From positions 425,834 through 489,833 of the forward strand of contig JAJFMD010000007.1 of the NCBI GenBank assembly GCA_021772335.1: a stretch of 64,000 nucleotides of DNA, in the 5' to 3' direction. Source of the DNA: Chlamydiota bacterium (GTDB lineage Bacteria > Chlamydiota > Chlamydiia > Chlamydiales > Rhabdochlamydiaceae). The notes under the pieces are model-generated. The model worked only from the letters and a program-made list of their open reading frames with translations. It was not told the origin of the DNA and did no database searches. The position numbers and the translations under genes were made by a program. Numbering within the stretch: the first letter of the stretch is position 1; each line of letters starts with the position of its first letter. Shown here one piece after another: positions 1 to 8,926 of the stretch.

Positions 1-375
1 CCTGCAGTGATCTTTACTCAGCCGGAAATAGCAACTGTTGGGATGACCGTAGAGCAAGCTAAGGAAGCTGGATATGATGCAGTGCCTGGTCGTTTTCCAT
101 TTCAAGTCTTAGGCAAGTCAGTCGCGTCTCTTGATACAGAGGGTTTTGCTCAGATAGTTATCGATAAAAAAACTCAACAAATTTTAGGGGCCCAGGTTGT
201 TGGTCATGAAGCATCGACTCTTATCGCAGAAATCGCTTTAGCGATCACCAATGAGTTGACACTAGATTGTATTACTGAAACAATCCACGCTCATCCAACA
301 GTTGCAGAGGCGTGGCTGGAAGCAGCTCTTATTGCTGGTGAAACACCTATCCACTTCCCACCAAAAAGGAGATAG
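1..375 (+). CDS. lpdA: Dihydrolipoyl dehydrogenase (E3), C-terminal part, cut by window start
   Basis: Open from the first base, so the 5' part lies outside the window. The roughly 124 residues present are the dimerisation domain of a pyridine nucleotide-disulfide oxidoreductase. The segment after FTQPEIATVG is typical, and the C-terminal HAHPTVAEA motif supplies the active-site His/Glu pair of the partner subunit. E3 reoxidises dihydrolipoamide in the 2-oxoacid dehydrogenase complexes using FAD and NAD+. The stop lies just before lipA, whose product makes the lipoyl cofactor that E3 acts on, and the same pair is adjacent in Chlamydia. Translation from the internal GTG at base 7 is not proposed as a start. 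Confidence 0.93.
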   Translation, partial: PAVIFTQPEIATVGMTVEQAKEAGYDAVPGRFPFQVLGKSVASLDTEGFAQIVIDKKTQQILGAQVVGHEASTLIAEIALAITNELTLDCITETIHAHPTVAEAWLEAALIAGETPIHFPPKRR

Positions 376-378
376 AAA

Positions 379-1338
379 GTGCTGGACGAAGCGATTTATG
401 ATAGTAAGCCAAAAGTCAAAGCAAAGCGCCTTAATCGCTTGCCGGAGAACGAAGACCAATCTCGTGGCAGATTTCCTTCCTGGTTACACCGCAAATTACC
501 TCGCGGCGGCAATTTATTTAAAACTAGCGATACTTTGCGTAAACATGGCTTGAATACTGTATGTGAAGAGGCTAAGTGTCCTAATCGTTTTGAATGTTAC
601 TCAAACAAAACAGCGACATTTTTAGCTCTTGGTAAAGAGTGCACACGTAGTTGTGGTTTTTGCGATATTGATTTTTCTAAAAATCCAAAAGCTCCTGAGA
701 TAGATGAACCCAAGCGCATTGCGGCGTCTGTTGCTGAACTCGGGCTAAAACATGTTGTGATCACCATGGTCGCACGCGATGATCTTCCTGATCAAGGATC
801 TGAAGCTATAGCCGCTATTGTACGTGCGGTGCGAGAACAATGTGAGGGTGTCACAATTGAGTTACTTACCTCTGATTTTTCTGGGGATCTCAATGCTGTA
901 GAACATGTCTTGAGTGAAAAGCCTGAGATTTTTAATCACAATATTGAAACGGTAAAGAGACTTACTCCTCGAGTCCGCCATCGCGCGACTTATCAACGCA
1001 CTTTGGATGTGCTTGAATTTGCTAAGCAGTCTAATCAGAGCCGTTGGGTTAAATCAGGGATTATGGTTGGCCTTGGAGAAGATGATGCTGAGGTAAAAGA
1101 GACGATACATGACCTACATCACGCCGGATGTGATATCATTACAATTGGTCATTATTTACAAGCAAACCGACTTAAATTGCCAGTGAAGCGCTTTGTTACA
1201 CCAGAGCAATTTAAAAGTTATGAAGAATATGGTTACTCGATTGGGGTGAAGTTTATGTATAGCGGTCCTTTTGTTCGATCGAGTTATAATGCCAATCTTG
1301 TTAAAAATTTGACGGAAGAGACAAATGAGCGAGCATAA
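379..1338 (+). CDS. lipA: Lipoyl synthase (radical SAM)
   Basis: Inserts two sulfur atoms into protein-bound octanoyl groups to make lipoyl cofactor. Both [4Fe-4S] signatures are visible: the LipA-specific CX4CX5C (C62, C67, C73) and the radical-SAM CX3CX2C (C88, C92, C95). The C-terminal RSSY serine that ligates the auxiliary cluster is also present. The length of 319 aa is normal. The start is GTG at 379, chosen because AAGGAG lies at 366-371, seven bases upstream; the preceding lpdA stop is only 3 bases away, so the two are probably co-transcribed. The 3' end overlaps the next gene by 14 bases. Confidence 0.96.
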   Translation: MLDEAIYDSKPKVKAKRLNRLPENEDQSRGRFPSWLHRKLPRGGNLFKTSDTLRKHGLNTVCEEAKCPNRFECYSNKTATFLALGKECTRSCGFCDIDFSKNPKAPEIDEPKRIAASVAELGLKHVVITMVARDDLPDQGSEAIAAIVRAVREQCEGVTIELLTSDFSGDLNAVEHVLSEKPEIFNHNIETVKRLTPRVRHRATYQRTLDVLEFAKQSNQSRWVKSGIMVGLGEDDAEVKETIHDLHHAGCDIITIGHYLQANRLKLPVKRFVTPEQFKSYEEYGYSIGVKFMYSGPFVRSSYNANLVKNLTEETNERA

Positions 1339-2224
1339 TGTCCATTTCCCTTTAGCAGATGAGATTTCAAATTGCATACTTATGCATCGCGATGTGCATT
1401 TTGGCGGTTCTTTTCCAATGATGATTGATTATTACAGCAAAGACGGAAAAGGGGTGCAAGATGACTTTTCTATCGAGCATATCAACGAGCTTTATGCATA
1501 TGAACAAAAGCTGGGAGAGGATCTTAGCAGTAAATTTCTTTCAGAATATGACCTAAAAGAGATAGAACTCGCTAAGTCAAAGTATTTTACCTTGCGGGGT
1601 TTTTATGACAAACAGAATCAAGATAACAAGATTCCTCGGTTAATAGCTGATTTAATTCTTTCAGAAGAAGAACCTCCGATTAAAGAAGTAGAGGCTCTTT
1701 TAAAAGAGGGAAAGAAAGCTGTCGAGGCTTTGATTGAGCTTGCGACAAATCGAGATTTTTATCAGCCACTCTATCCAGGTTATGGGTTTGCTCCATTACT
1801 TGCGATTCGCTGCTTAGGGCATATTGGAGATATTAGAGCGATAAAACCGCTTTTCGAGATGATTGGCATTGTTGATTTTGAAGCTGAAGAAGCTCTAATT
1901 GATGCATTTAGCGTGATGGGAGAGCAAGCCAAGGATTTTTTGGTTAAAATGTTAAAAAGCACTCCACCAACAAAGGATAACGAGCGAGCAATCGTTATAT
2001 TATTAAGTTTCCCTGCTAATTCAGAAATTGGGGAAGCTTGTCTTAAGTTGCTCGAAAATATCGATATAACAGCACATCTCACTTTGGCAAACTATTTAGT
2101 TTGTGGGTGCGCTGGAATAACGGATCTTATGCAGCGTGAACGCTTTATTCTCCTATCTCATCATGAAGCTTGGCCAAGCGAAATTAAAAACGAGATACAT
2201 GCTATTATTAAATCTTGGATTTAA
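1325..2224 (+). CDS. HEAT-repeat protein
   Basis: This 299-residue protein of unknown function overlaps the end of lipA by 14 bases, with a GGAAG ribosome-binding site at about 1314-1318, so it is probably translationally coupled to lipA. Residues about 105-245 contain helical-pair repeats of the HEAT or PBS-lyase type (for example the stretch around LLAIRCLGHIGDIRAIKPL and the following EALIDAFSVMGEQAKDFLV). Such repeats usually form scaffolds for protein contacts. No signal peptide or membrane helix is visible. The fold is supported by the repeat pattern; the role is not known. Confidence 0.75.
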   Translation: MSEHNVHFPLADEISNCILMHRDVHFGGSFPMMIDYYSKDGKGVQDDFSIEHINELYAYEQKLGEDLSSKFLSEYDLKEIELAKSKYFTLRGFYDKQNQDNKIPRLIADLILSEEEPPIKEVEALLKEGKKAVEALIELATNRDFYQPLYPGYGFAPLLAIRCLGHIGDIRAIKPLFEMIGIVDFEAEEALIDAFSVMGEQAKDFLVKMLKSTPPTKDNERAIVILLSFPANSEIGEACLKLLENIDITAHLTLANYLVCGCAGITDLMQRERFILLSHHEAWPSEIKNEIHAIIKSWI

Positions 2225-2236
2225 TTAATTATTTGT

Positions 2237-2265
2237 TTGATTTTTCATATTAATTTAATTATATG
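2237..2265 (+). promoter_or_regulatory. Candidate promoter of glgC
   Basis: TTGATT at 2237-2242 is separated by 17 bases from TATATG at 2260-2265, in a very AT-rich gap of about 80 bases ahead of the glgC start at 2307. The match to a housekeeping sigma promoter is partial, so this is only a candidate. Confidence 0.3.
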
Positions 2266-2306
2266 TTAAATTAACGAATAAAAAATAATAGTGTTGGTAA
2301 TCTTTA

Positions 2307-3584
2307 ATGCAATTTCAACCCAAAAGGGATGTATTTGATCGTGTTTGCAGTGTAGTTTTAGCTGGTGGTCAAGGAACACGATTGAGTCCCTTAACTGAAA
2401 GTCGTTGTAAACCTGCAGTTTCTTTTGGTGGGCGCTATAGACTTATTGATATTCCCCTTTCAAATTCTCTCAACAGTCGTATTAATCATATATTTGTGAT
2501 TTCTCAGTATCTTGCAAACAGCTTACATAGCCATATTCAACGTGCCTATCCCAGTTCCTTTTTGGCTGATGGAAAGATTGAGGTTTTAGCTCCAGAGCGC
2601 GATGAGATGAGTTCACAATACTACCGTGGTACGGCAGATGCGGTGCGTAAAAATTTAGAGATTCTATCAGAAACACAAGCCGAATATTTCTTAATTCTTT
2701 CAGGCGATCAGCTTTACAATATGGATTTTTCTAAGATGATCGCATTTGCGGAACAAACTGATGCTGATTTAGTGATTGCGACGCAACCTGTTGTAGGGCG
2801 TGATGCCTCGCGAATGGGATTGATGAAAGTTGACAATGAGTCCAAAGTGATTGATTTTGTTGAAAAGCCTAAAGATCCTGCAATCCTTGAGCAGTTTGCA
2901 TTGCAGGAAAAATACATGATCCAAAATGAACTTAAAATGGATGAAAAACTCTACCTTGGTTCTATGGGAATTTATGTCTTTAAGCGCAGCTGCTTATTTT
3001 CAATTTTAGAGATGAAAGGTGATGATTTTGGCAAACACATTATTCCTCAACAAATGAAAAGGGGGAATACTTATGCTTATCTCTATGGTGGTTATTGGGA
3101 AGATATTGGAACGATTTCAAGTTTTTATCGTGCTAATCTGGCTCTGATGCATGATGAAAAGTGTTTGGATTTATACAATGAGAAAATGCCGATTTTTACA
3201 ACGCCATCATTTCTTCCTAGTCCCATTATTGAAGGAACTTTGGTTCATAATTGTTTGATAAATCATGGAGCTGTAATAAGAGCGAAAGAGATCACTTCTA
3301 GTGTGATTGGCATGCGCGCTTTTGTTGATAGAGACACAGTGATTCGTGAATCAATTATTATGGGCAATTCTCAAGCAAAGCTTGGTAAGGAAAGAGCCTT
3401 GAATATCGGAAGAAATTGCTTAATTGAAAAAACCATTATCGATGAGGGCGCGAGTATTGGCAATTTTGTTAGTTTAATTAATAAAGATAAGCTAAATCAT
3501 TACGATGGCGATGGTATATTTATTCGTGATGGAATCATTGTTGTCGCATCTGGAACGCATCTGCCTGATCATTTTTCGCTGTAA
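2307..3584 (+). CDS. glgC: Glucose-1-phosphate adenylyltransferase (ADP-glucose pyrophosphorylase)
   Basis: Makes ADP-glucose from glucose-1-phosphate and ATP, the committed step of bacterial glycogen synthesis. The N-terminal nucleotidyltransferase signature is clear (LAGGQGTRLSPLT at residues 18-30, followed by KPAV), with GRYRLIDIPLSN and the later sugar-phosphate region FVEKPKDP. The C-terminal third is a left-handed beta-helix with hexapeptide-like repeats, typical of allosteric GlgC. The length of 425 aa is normal. It is flanked downstream by a palindromic repeat and then a phosphoesterase gene; glgC and a phosphoesterase are also neighbours in Chlamydia. Confidence 0.95.
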   Translation: MQFQPKRDVFDRVCSVVLAGGQGTRLSPLTESRCKPAVSFGGRYRLIDIPLSNSLNSRINHIFVISQYLANSLHSHIQRAYPSSFLADGKIEVLAPERDEMSSQYYRGTADAVRKNLEILSETQAEYFLILSGDQLYNMDFSKMIAFAEQTDADLVIATQPVVGRDASRMGLMKVDNESKVIDFVEKPKDPAILEQFALQEKYMIQNELKMDEKLYLGSMGIYVFKRSCLFSILEMKGDDFGKHIIPQQMKRGNTYAYLYGGYWEDIGTISSFYRANLALMHDEKCLDLYNEKMPIFTTPSFLPSPIIEGTLVHNCLINHGAVIRAKEITSSVIGMRAFVDRDTVIRESIIMGNSQAKLGKERALNIGRNCLIEKTIIDEGASIGNFVSLINKDKLNHYDGDGIFIRDGIIVVASGTHLPDHFSL

Positions 3585-3594
3585 ATTTTTAAGA

Positions 3595-3619
3595 TAGATG
3601 TAAAACAGCTTTACATCTA
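3595..3619. repeat. Dispersed intergenic palindrome, copy 1
   Basis: Perfect 10-bp arms, TAGATGTAAA (3595-3604) and TTTACATCTA (3610-3619), around the loop ACAGC, 10 bases after the glgC stop. The same core recurs at 22264-22292 and 56884-56908 and, decayed, at 51472-51499. No run of T follows on either strand, so it is not a classical intrinsic terminator. Confidence 0.8.
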
Positions 3620-3736
3620 TGCAAGTATTTGGATTCTATTGTGTTATAGGCATGAAAACTTTTGCAACAGAAGACATAAGTTGATCTAAAGAATCGAGCT
3701 CAATACACTTTAATAAGTGAACTATGGAGTGTAATT

Positions 3737-4486
3737 GTGAAAATTTGGGCTCTGTCCGATCCCCACCTATGTTTTGGCGCTGTTGATAAGAGCATGGAGG
3801 TATTTGGACCTGAATGGAAGAATTATACTGATAAGATTCAGCAGTTTTGGAAAGAAGTTGTTTCAGATCATGATCTTGTCTTAGTACCAGGTGATATTTC
3901 GTGGGCTTTGAAATTAGATGATGCAATGACCGATTTGCAATGGATCGACCACTTGCCAGGGAAAAAGGTGATTCTAAGAGGCAACCACGATTTATGGTGG
4001 CCCTCTGCTTCAAAACTACGCACTGCTTTGCCTCCATCGATTGATTTTATTCATAATAATGCGCTTGATTGTAAAGATGTGACTATTGGTGGAGCACGAT
4101 TATGGGATACTGATGAATATGAGTTCTCTCAATATATTCATTTTAGAGAAAACCCTAGAGCGAGAAAGGAGATCGATTTCGAGAAAAAGAAACTGGAAGA
4201 TCAAAAGATCTTCGCGCGCGAACTCAATCGCTTACGCATGAGTTTAGAACAACTCAATTCTGCAGCTAAAATACGGATAGCTCTAACGCATTATCCACCG
4301 ATTGGAGCTGATCTCAAGAAGTCTTTAGTTTCTGAAATTTTAGAGGAATTTAAAATAGATATATGCGTATTTGGCCATTTGCATAGCATCAAAAAAGGAT
4401 CATTGCCATTTGGTGAAAAGAGAGGAGTCAGGTATGTCTTTGCTTCTTGTGACTATCTCGATTTTAAGCCCTTACAAATCGTCTAA
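3737..4486 (+). CDS. Calcineurin-like metallophosphoesterase
   Basis: A 249-aa cytoplasmic protein with the full metallophosphoesterase metal-ligand set: DPH (D8, H10), GD (52-53), GNHD (82-85), THYPP (about 184-188) and FGHLH (about 213-217). These ligate a di-metal centre that hydrolyses phosphoesters; the substrate cannot be told from sequence. The start is GTG at 3737, with GGAG at 3726-3729. Chlamydia has a related gene next to glgC. The last 4 bases overlap the convergent gene at 4483. Confidence 0.88.
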   Translation: MKIWALSDPHLCFGAVDKSMEVFGPEWKNYTDKIQQFWKEVVSDHDLVLVPGDISWALKLDDAMTDLQWIDHLPGKKVILRGNHDLWWPSASKLRTALPPSIDFIHNNALDCKDVTIGGARLWDTDEYEFSQYIHFRENPRARKEIDFEKKKLEDQKIFARELNRLRMSLEQLNSAAKIRIALTHYPPIGADLKKSLVSEILEEFKIDICVFGHLHSIKKGSLPFGEKRGVRYVFASCDYLDFKPLQIV

Positions 4487-5487
4487 CTATCTTTAATATG
4501 TGAAAGTCCCTGGATCAGTATTCCATCGAAAATTTCTAGGTCGGGATCTTTAGGATCGATTTTAGTTTCTGGATCGATTTTACTACGCCTGATGAAAAGC
4601 TCTTGCAGAGCTTGCTCCCGATCTTCTCGATCTAGACAGCGATAAAAATCAGCTACAATTGCTAAAAGCTCTTGAAACTCCTCTTCTGTTGATAGAAGAA
4701 AACGCGCTTGCTGTGCTGCTTGGAGAAAAATTAGGGCATTCCCGTTGTGCACCAAAAAGCAGGCAATTTCAAGCAGAAGGTCGAGTTCGGGATCCTCTCT
4801 CAGAGGATCGATTAAGCGGCGTAAAAGAGCGTCAGATTCTTCATGTGAATTTTTTGCAAAGAGACGCGCCTTTAAAAAGTAAAACCATCGTTTATCAGAG
4901 ATATAATCATAAAAGCCATCGATAAGTTCCGAGGCGAAAAGATCGTTACCTATTGAAATTTGCTCTGAAATGTAATTATATAAAAAACTCTCTAAGTCGT
5001 GAGCGCAGTGGGAAACAACTAAATCAAAAGCTTCACTAGGCTTGTCATTTTCGTCGACGTTGGCATCAAGGATATCTTCGAGTCGTATGAGAGATTCTTG
5101 GATAAGCTCGTCTGATTCCAATTCTTTTTGCTCATATAAGTCTATCCGGTAATCTAGCTCATCACAAAAAAGAGAAAGAGAGTATTTATCAGGCAATAGG
5201 CGCCGCCAAAGCTCAAAGACTAGTAGATAGGTTTGGTCATAACCTTCTATATCGTCGTCATTAAGCCATAGGGTAGCTGTCAATTCTTCAGGATTTTCAC
5301 AGTTTAAAGCATAAAGTTTAAAGCTCTCTTGATCGATCTTAAGTCCGAGTTTGGAAAGTCTTGTAAAGAGCTCTTCTAGAGAAAGAGAGCGATAATTTTC
5401 AATTTGCCAGGGGAGAATATCTAAAGAAGAATCTTTTAACCAATTGCTTCTCAATAAATTATATAACGCTCGATTCTTTACTTGCAT
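4483..5487 (-). CDS. Hypothetical acidic helical protein
   Basis: I do not recognise this 334-residue protein. It is strongly acidic, rich in Leu, Glu and Asp, and predicted by eye to be almost entirely helical, without signal peptide or membrane segment. Leucine-rich helical pairs in the C-terminal half (around RWFYFLKARLFAKNSHEESDALLRRLI) suggest a TPR-like solenoid, but no canonical TPR consensus is convincing. It converges on the phosphoesterase gene with a 4-base overlap. Confidence 0.6.
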   Translation of the reverse strand: MQVKNRALYNLLRSNWLKDSSLDILPWQIENYRSLSLEELFTRLSKLGLKIDQESFKLYALNCENPEELTATLWLNDDDIEGYDQTYLLVFELWRRLLPDKYSLSLFCDELDYRIDLYEQKELESDELIQESLIRLEDILDANVDENDKPSEAFDLVVSHCAHDLESFLYNYISEQISIGNDLFASELIDGFYDYISDKRWFYFLKARLFAKNSHEESDALLRRLIDPLREDPELDLLLEIACFLVHNGNALIFLQAAQQARFLLSTEEEFQELLAIVADFYRCLDREDREQALQELFIRRSKIDPETKIDPKDPDLEIFDGILIQGLSHIKDS

Positions 5488-5588
5488 AATGCTTTGCTAG
5501 CCTTTTCTCTTAAGAATAAACGGTAATGTGAATCTCGTCAATTACCATAAGAAGAGTATGTTAGAGAAATAATGCCTGATTAGGTAAA

Positions 5589-6044
5589 ATGGTTGATATG
5601 ATTTATCGCCGCAAAAGAAAAAAAAGTTTTTTACTGCTCGAAATTTTAATAGGATTAACCTTGATCCTCGAGTGTTTAGTTCCCTTAATGTTAAACCCGA
5701 TATCGCTCTTTCAGAATGAAATTGCTCATTTGGAACAAATTGAGTTAGAGAGAGAAGCATTAATTGCTTATGCTCAAGTTAAAGAAAAACTCTATAACAA
5801 AGAAGTGCCTTGGACGGAGCTTAAATCAGGTAATTATAAGCTAGTAAAAGAAAAATTTTATATGGATTTTGGCAAACTAGCAAAGCGAGAATGGCAAAAA
5901 TCGATTACCTTAAAAAGGAAAAAGGAAGACAAGGGGAAATTGATTTTACTCGATGTGACCGTCGAATTTAGTCCTGTAAAAAAGAAGACAAAAGGAGCTA
6001 AACAACAGGAATTTCATTATTTTTTAGTTTTGACAAACACTTAG
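5589..6044 (+). CDS. Pseudopilin-like protein (type II secretion minor pseudopilin candidate)
   Basis: A 151-aa protein with a type IV prepilin-like N terminus: a basic leader (RRKRKK), then S followed by FLLLEILIGLTLILECLVPL, with Glu at +5 of the predicted mature protein. Prepilin peptidase normally cleaves after Gly; here the residue is Ser, so processing is uncertain. The rest is short and basic. It lies upstream of a second prepilin-like gene and a membrane protein, recalling the pseudopilin cluster next to the gsp genes of Chlamydia. Starts at 5589 and 5598 are both possible; ribosome-binding sites are weak. Confidence 0.6.
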   Translation: MVDMIYRRKRKKSFLLLEILIGLTLILECLVPLMLNPISLFQNEIAHLEQIELEREALIAYAQVKEKLYNKEVPWTELKSGNYKLVKEKFYMDFGKLAKREWQKSITLKRKKEDKGKLILLDVTVEFSPVKKKTKGAKQQEFHYFLVLTNT

Positions 6045-6175
6045 CGCAGCTTTTTGCTAGAGGGCTCATAGAGATGAGCACTACCTATAAACCAACCTCT
6101 TCCAATCTTTTTCTCACGATGCTTATTCTTGGACGAAGGCTGTAATTTCTTCTTTTTTCTTGATGGCTGTTTCAT
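6041..6175 (-). CDS. Possible small basic protein, 44 aa
   Basis: A short reading frame on the minus strand between the two pseudopilin-like genes. It starts with ATG (6175-6173), runs 44 codons to TAA, and overlaps the convergent upstream gene by 4 bases. The product is extremely basic, with Lys/Arg clusters in its first half and the stretch IGRGWFIGSAHLYEP. No clear ribosome-binding site is seen. It could be a genuine small nucleic-acid-binding protein or a chance frame. Confidence 0.35.
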   Translation of the reverse strand: MKQPSRKKKKLQPSSKNKHREKKIGRGWFIGSAHLYEPSSKKLR

Positions 6176-6276
6176 TATAATAGATTTAAAAATAACGGTT
6201 TATTAATATTATTTCTCATTGCGATTGTTAAGACTCTATATTTATAATTTAAATTAAAATTTAATATTTTTCAAGA

Positions 6277-6873
6277 ATGAAAACAAAACGTTATTCTTTT
6301 TCATTAATAGAAGTAGTTATAGCAATGACAATGCTTGTTATGCTTGCTTCTGTATTATTTTCTTATTATCGCCGGTCAGCGTTAGTCAATATTGAAATTG
6401 AGCAGGTTAAGAAAAATACTCTCGAAAGACATTTTCTCTTACAGCGTTTAACAGGGGTGATTTCTAATATAACTCAGGATGAATCCTCTTTTGAGACAAT
6501 TCAAAGCCCTGAAGCTAGTGGTCTTGTGCTCTCTTTTAGCATTGATAACCAACTTGATCAAAATCCTGATCTTTCAGGTGTGGTTGACGCTGCTATCTAT
6601 ATGAATAAAGAGCGCGGCCTTATCTTAACTCTATGGGATCACAAGGAGCAGCCTTATCACACTTTATTGCTCTCAAAAATTGAGAAGATTCAGTGGAGCT
6701 TTTTTGATCCAAAGTCAAAAACATGGCTCAATCAATGGAGTAGAAAAATGTACATGCCGGAAATTGCCAAGTTAACCGTCTTTTTCCCCAAACAGAAGGA
6801 AGCCGTGGAATTTCCCTTTTTCCCTTCATCCCAACGGTGTAAAATTAATTATCAATCGCAGGAGAAGGAATGA
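6277..6873 (+). CDS. Pseudopilin-like protein, GspJ type
   Basis: A 198-aa protein with a prepilin N terminus: a short basic leader, then S followed by FSLIEVVIAMTMLVMLASVL, with Glu at +5 and a hydrophobic helix of about 20 residues. The remainder resembles minor pseudopilins of the GspJ type (beta-rich, with a WxxFFDPxxxxW-like segment near residue 150). As in the gene at 5589, Ser replaces Gly before the cleavage site. The stop overlaps the next start as ATGA (6870-6873), so the two are translationally coupled. Confidence 0.68.
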   Translation: MKTKRYSFSLIEVVIAMTMLVMLASVLFSYYRRSALVNIEIEQVKKNTLERHFLLQRLTGVISNITQDESSFETIQSPEASGLVLSFSIDNQLDQNPDLSGVVDAAIYMNKERGLILTLWDHKEQPYHTLLLSKIEKIQWSFFDPKSKTWLNQWSRKMYMPEIAKLTVFFPKQKEAVEFPFFPSSQRCKINYQSQEKE

Positions 6874-7805
6874 ATTTTATCCCCTTTGTCTTAGCATTTT
6901 TAATATTTATCTCAATTGGGACTCATGCTTTTTTGCAAAAGCAGCATAACACTATAGTTGAGCAGGTTGCAGCTCAAGGAGCCATGAGTTCGATGCGGCA
7001 GGCTGAAAATCTAATCGCTCAGCATCAATATGATCTTCTTAGAGAGAAAAAGGAGCTGGTCAAAGCTGATAATGATGAAAAGCCGGTTAGTAAAAGCAAG
7101 AGAAAGGAAGAAAATACTTCAAATACCTGGGTTTCTAGAAGAGATAAGAAAAATATCATCAATTGTGAGGGCGCAAAGTTTAATCTCGCAGCGTTATTTA
7201 AAAAGAAGGAGTTAAGCTCAGATCCTCTTTATCATACTGCAGCGCGCTTTCTTAAGCTTTTATATGAAGGTAATCCTCTGATTTCTTCGAGCGCGCATTT
7301 TGAATATCAAATTCTCGATGAGTTGATTGCTATTGGCAAAGAAAAGGAAATTGACTCATTTAATGATTTAATTGTTGAAAACTCGGTACATCGGGATGTT
7401 ATTTTTCGTATGTTAAAGGGCACTCAAGAGTATGAAATAGGGACAGATATTGGTTACCCTCCATTAGAGCATTTCTTCACTTTAGACTCTAAAAGACAAA
7501 AAAAAGCTTTGTATTTCAGCTTTGCTTCGAATTATTTGCTCACCGCAGTATTTGGAGAGAAAATCGCAACTGAGATCAATGATCTTGAGAAAATGAAAAA
7601 AAAGGATGGAAGTAAAACTTATACTTTAACCAAGCAAGAGTTATGTGAGTTTCTTCGCAATAAACATTCCCAAGCTTTTTCCCAAGAAGAGATTGATGAG
7701 CTCTTTAATTTTTCTAAAAAGCAGCCTGCCAAAAAAGCGGTGTATGCGATTGATGATAAAACCGATATCCGCGCTAAGCAAGCGGTTTTGAAGTCACAAT
7801 CTTAA
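6870..7805 (+). CDS. Membrane-anchored hypothetical protein of the pseudopilin cluster
   Basis: A 311-aa protein with an N-terminal hydrophobic segment (residues about 3-20) and a long charged, mainly helical region. It is coupled to the preceding pseudopilin gene by an ATGA overlap and has a strong GGAGAAGGA ribosome-binding site. Position after the minor pseudopilin genes suggests the place of GspK, a tip-complex component, but it lacks the prepilin Glu+5 signature, so that assignment is inference only. It converges with the kinase gene at 7802 with a 4-base overlap. Confidence 0.55.
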   Translation: MNFIPFVLAFLIFISIGTHAFLQKQHNTIVEQVAAQGAMSSMRQAENLIAQHQYDLLREKKELVKADNDEKPVSKSKRKEENTSNTWVSRRDKKNIINCEGAKFNLAALFKKKELSSDPLYHTAARFLKLLYEGNPLISSSAHFEYQILDELIAIGKEKEIDSFNDLIVENSVHRDVIFRMLKGTQEYEIGTDIGYPPLEHFFTLDSKRQKKALYFSFASNYLLTAVFGEKIATEINDLEKMKKKDGSKTYTLTKQELCEFLRNKHSQAFSQEEIDELFNFSKKQPAKKAVYAIDDKTDIRAKQAVLKSQS

Positions 7806-8926
7806 GCTAAACAGTTTGTCATTGAAGGTAGTACTAAAGTAAAGCATGTCCCTTGTTCTATTTTTGATTTTACACTGATTGTTCCTTCGTGTTTATCGAT
7901 AATGGTCTTAACAAGCGAAAGACCAAGGCCTGCGCCGCCAAGACGTCTTGAATGTGTTTTGTCGACGGTATAGAAACGCTCAAAAATATAGGTAAGATCT
8001 GTTTCAGGAATTCCCATTCCTTGGTCTTGAATCTCAATGATGATTTCATCACTAGAGCTTCTTAATGAGATATCAATTTTTGCTGGAGATGGGGAATATT
8101 TCGCAGCATTGGAAATCAGATTAGTAAAAGTAAGTTCTAATAGGTCAAAATCAGCATAGATTTGTAGATTGTCATCAGCACTTTGAATCTTAATTTCAGC
8201 ATGTGGATATGTGACTAAAACTAGTTCGCGTGTTCTTTCGAGGAGAGGTAATAGAGCGCACTCTTTAAAGCGGCTAATGGGAAGATGCTCAATATCAGCG
8301 AGTAAAAGCAGATTTTTGATTAAATTTTCCATCCTTTGGCAATTGCGCAATATTTTCCCAGTAATATTTTGAAACATATCGGGTGAAATATTAGGAATAT
8401 CGCACAAAGTTTCTGTGAAGCCTTTTATGATGGTAATAGGTGTTCTTAGTTCATGAGAAGCATTGGCAACAAAATCACGTCCGAGCTGCAAGGTTTTATA
8501 TTGGGATGACTTATCTTGAAGCAAAACTAAGGAGCTTTTTTGATTTTTTAATGGAATGATGATCAAATCAACAGCAACTTTATGGCTATGCACTTCTTCA
8601 GAAGAAAATGAATCAGTAAGTAGTTGATCTGTCTTTAGAGCTTGCTCGCTGAGATGCAGTACTTTTTCAATTAGTTCTTGTCGGCGATTTGAGTTTTCCT
8701 TTTTTAACTTTTTCCCTAGGCATTTGCGTTTTGATAGAAACAACAAACGCGCAGCACTAAAATTGATTTCTTTAACAAAAGATTTTTTGTTGAGAATCAG
8801 AACGCCTTCAGAAAGGGATTCAAGTAAGCTCTTTTTTTCTAAGCACTGGGTTGTTAGTCGCTTCTTAAGTTTAAATATTTGAAATATAGCCAGCATCAAC
8901 AAAAAACATAAAAAAAGTGCAATCAT
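7802..8926 (-). CDS. PhoR-like sensor histidine kinase
   Basis: A 374-aa kinase with one N-terminal membrane helix (residues about 2-19), a PAS-like region (about 30-140), the dimerisation/phosphoacceptor motif ASHELRTP with H158, and an HATPase domain. The N box is at TNLISNAAKY (268-277), the G1 box at DQGMGIP (301-307) and the G2 box at GGAGLGLSL (330-338). It should autophosphorylate on H158 and pass phosphate to a response regulator, but none is encoded nearby. Its start overlaps the end of the upstream receptor gene by ATGA (8923-8926), so the two are made together and probably work together. Confidence 0.88.
   Translation of the reverse strand: MIALFLCFLLMLAIFQIFKLKKRLTTQCLEKKSLLESLSEGVLILNKKSFVKEINFSAARLLFLSKRKCLGKKLKKENSNRRQELIEKVLHLSEQALKTDQLLTDSFSSEEVHSHKVAVDLIIIPLKNQKSSLVLLQDKSSQYKTLQLGRDFVANASHELRTPITIIKGFTETLCDIPNISPDMFQNITGKILRNCQRMENLIKNLLLLADIEHLPISRFKECALLPLLERTRELVLVTYPHAEIKIQSADDNLQIYADFDLLELTFTNLISNAAKYSPSPAKIDISLRSSSDEIIIEIQDQGMGIPETDLTYIFERFYTVDKTHSRRLGGAGLGLSLVKTIIDKHEGTISVKSKIEQGTCFTLVLPSMTNCLA

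Noticed and set aside
3595..3619. Palindrome as Rho-independent terminator of glgC
   Set aside because: No T run follows on either strand, and the same sequence with a conserved loop occurs in unrelated gaps.
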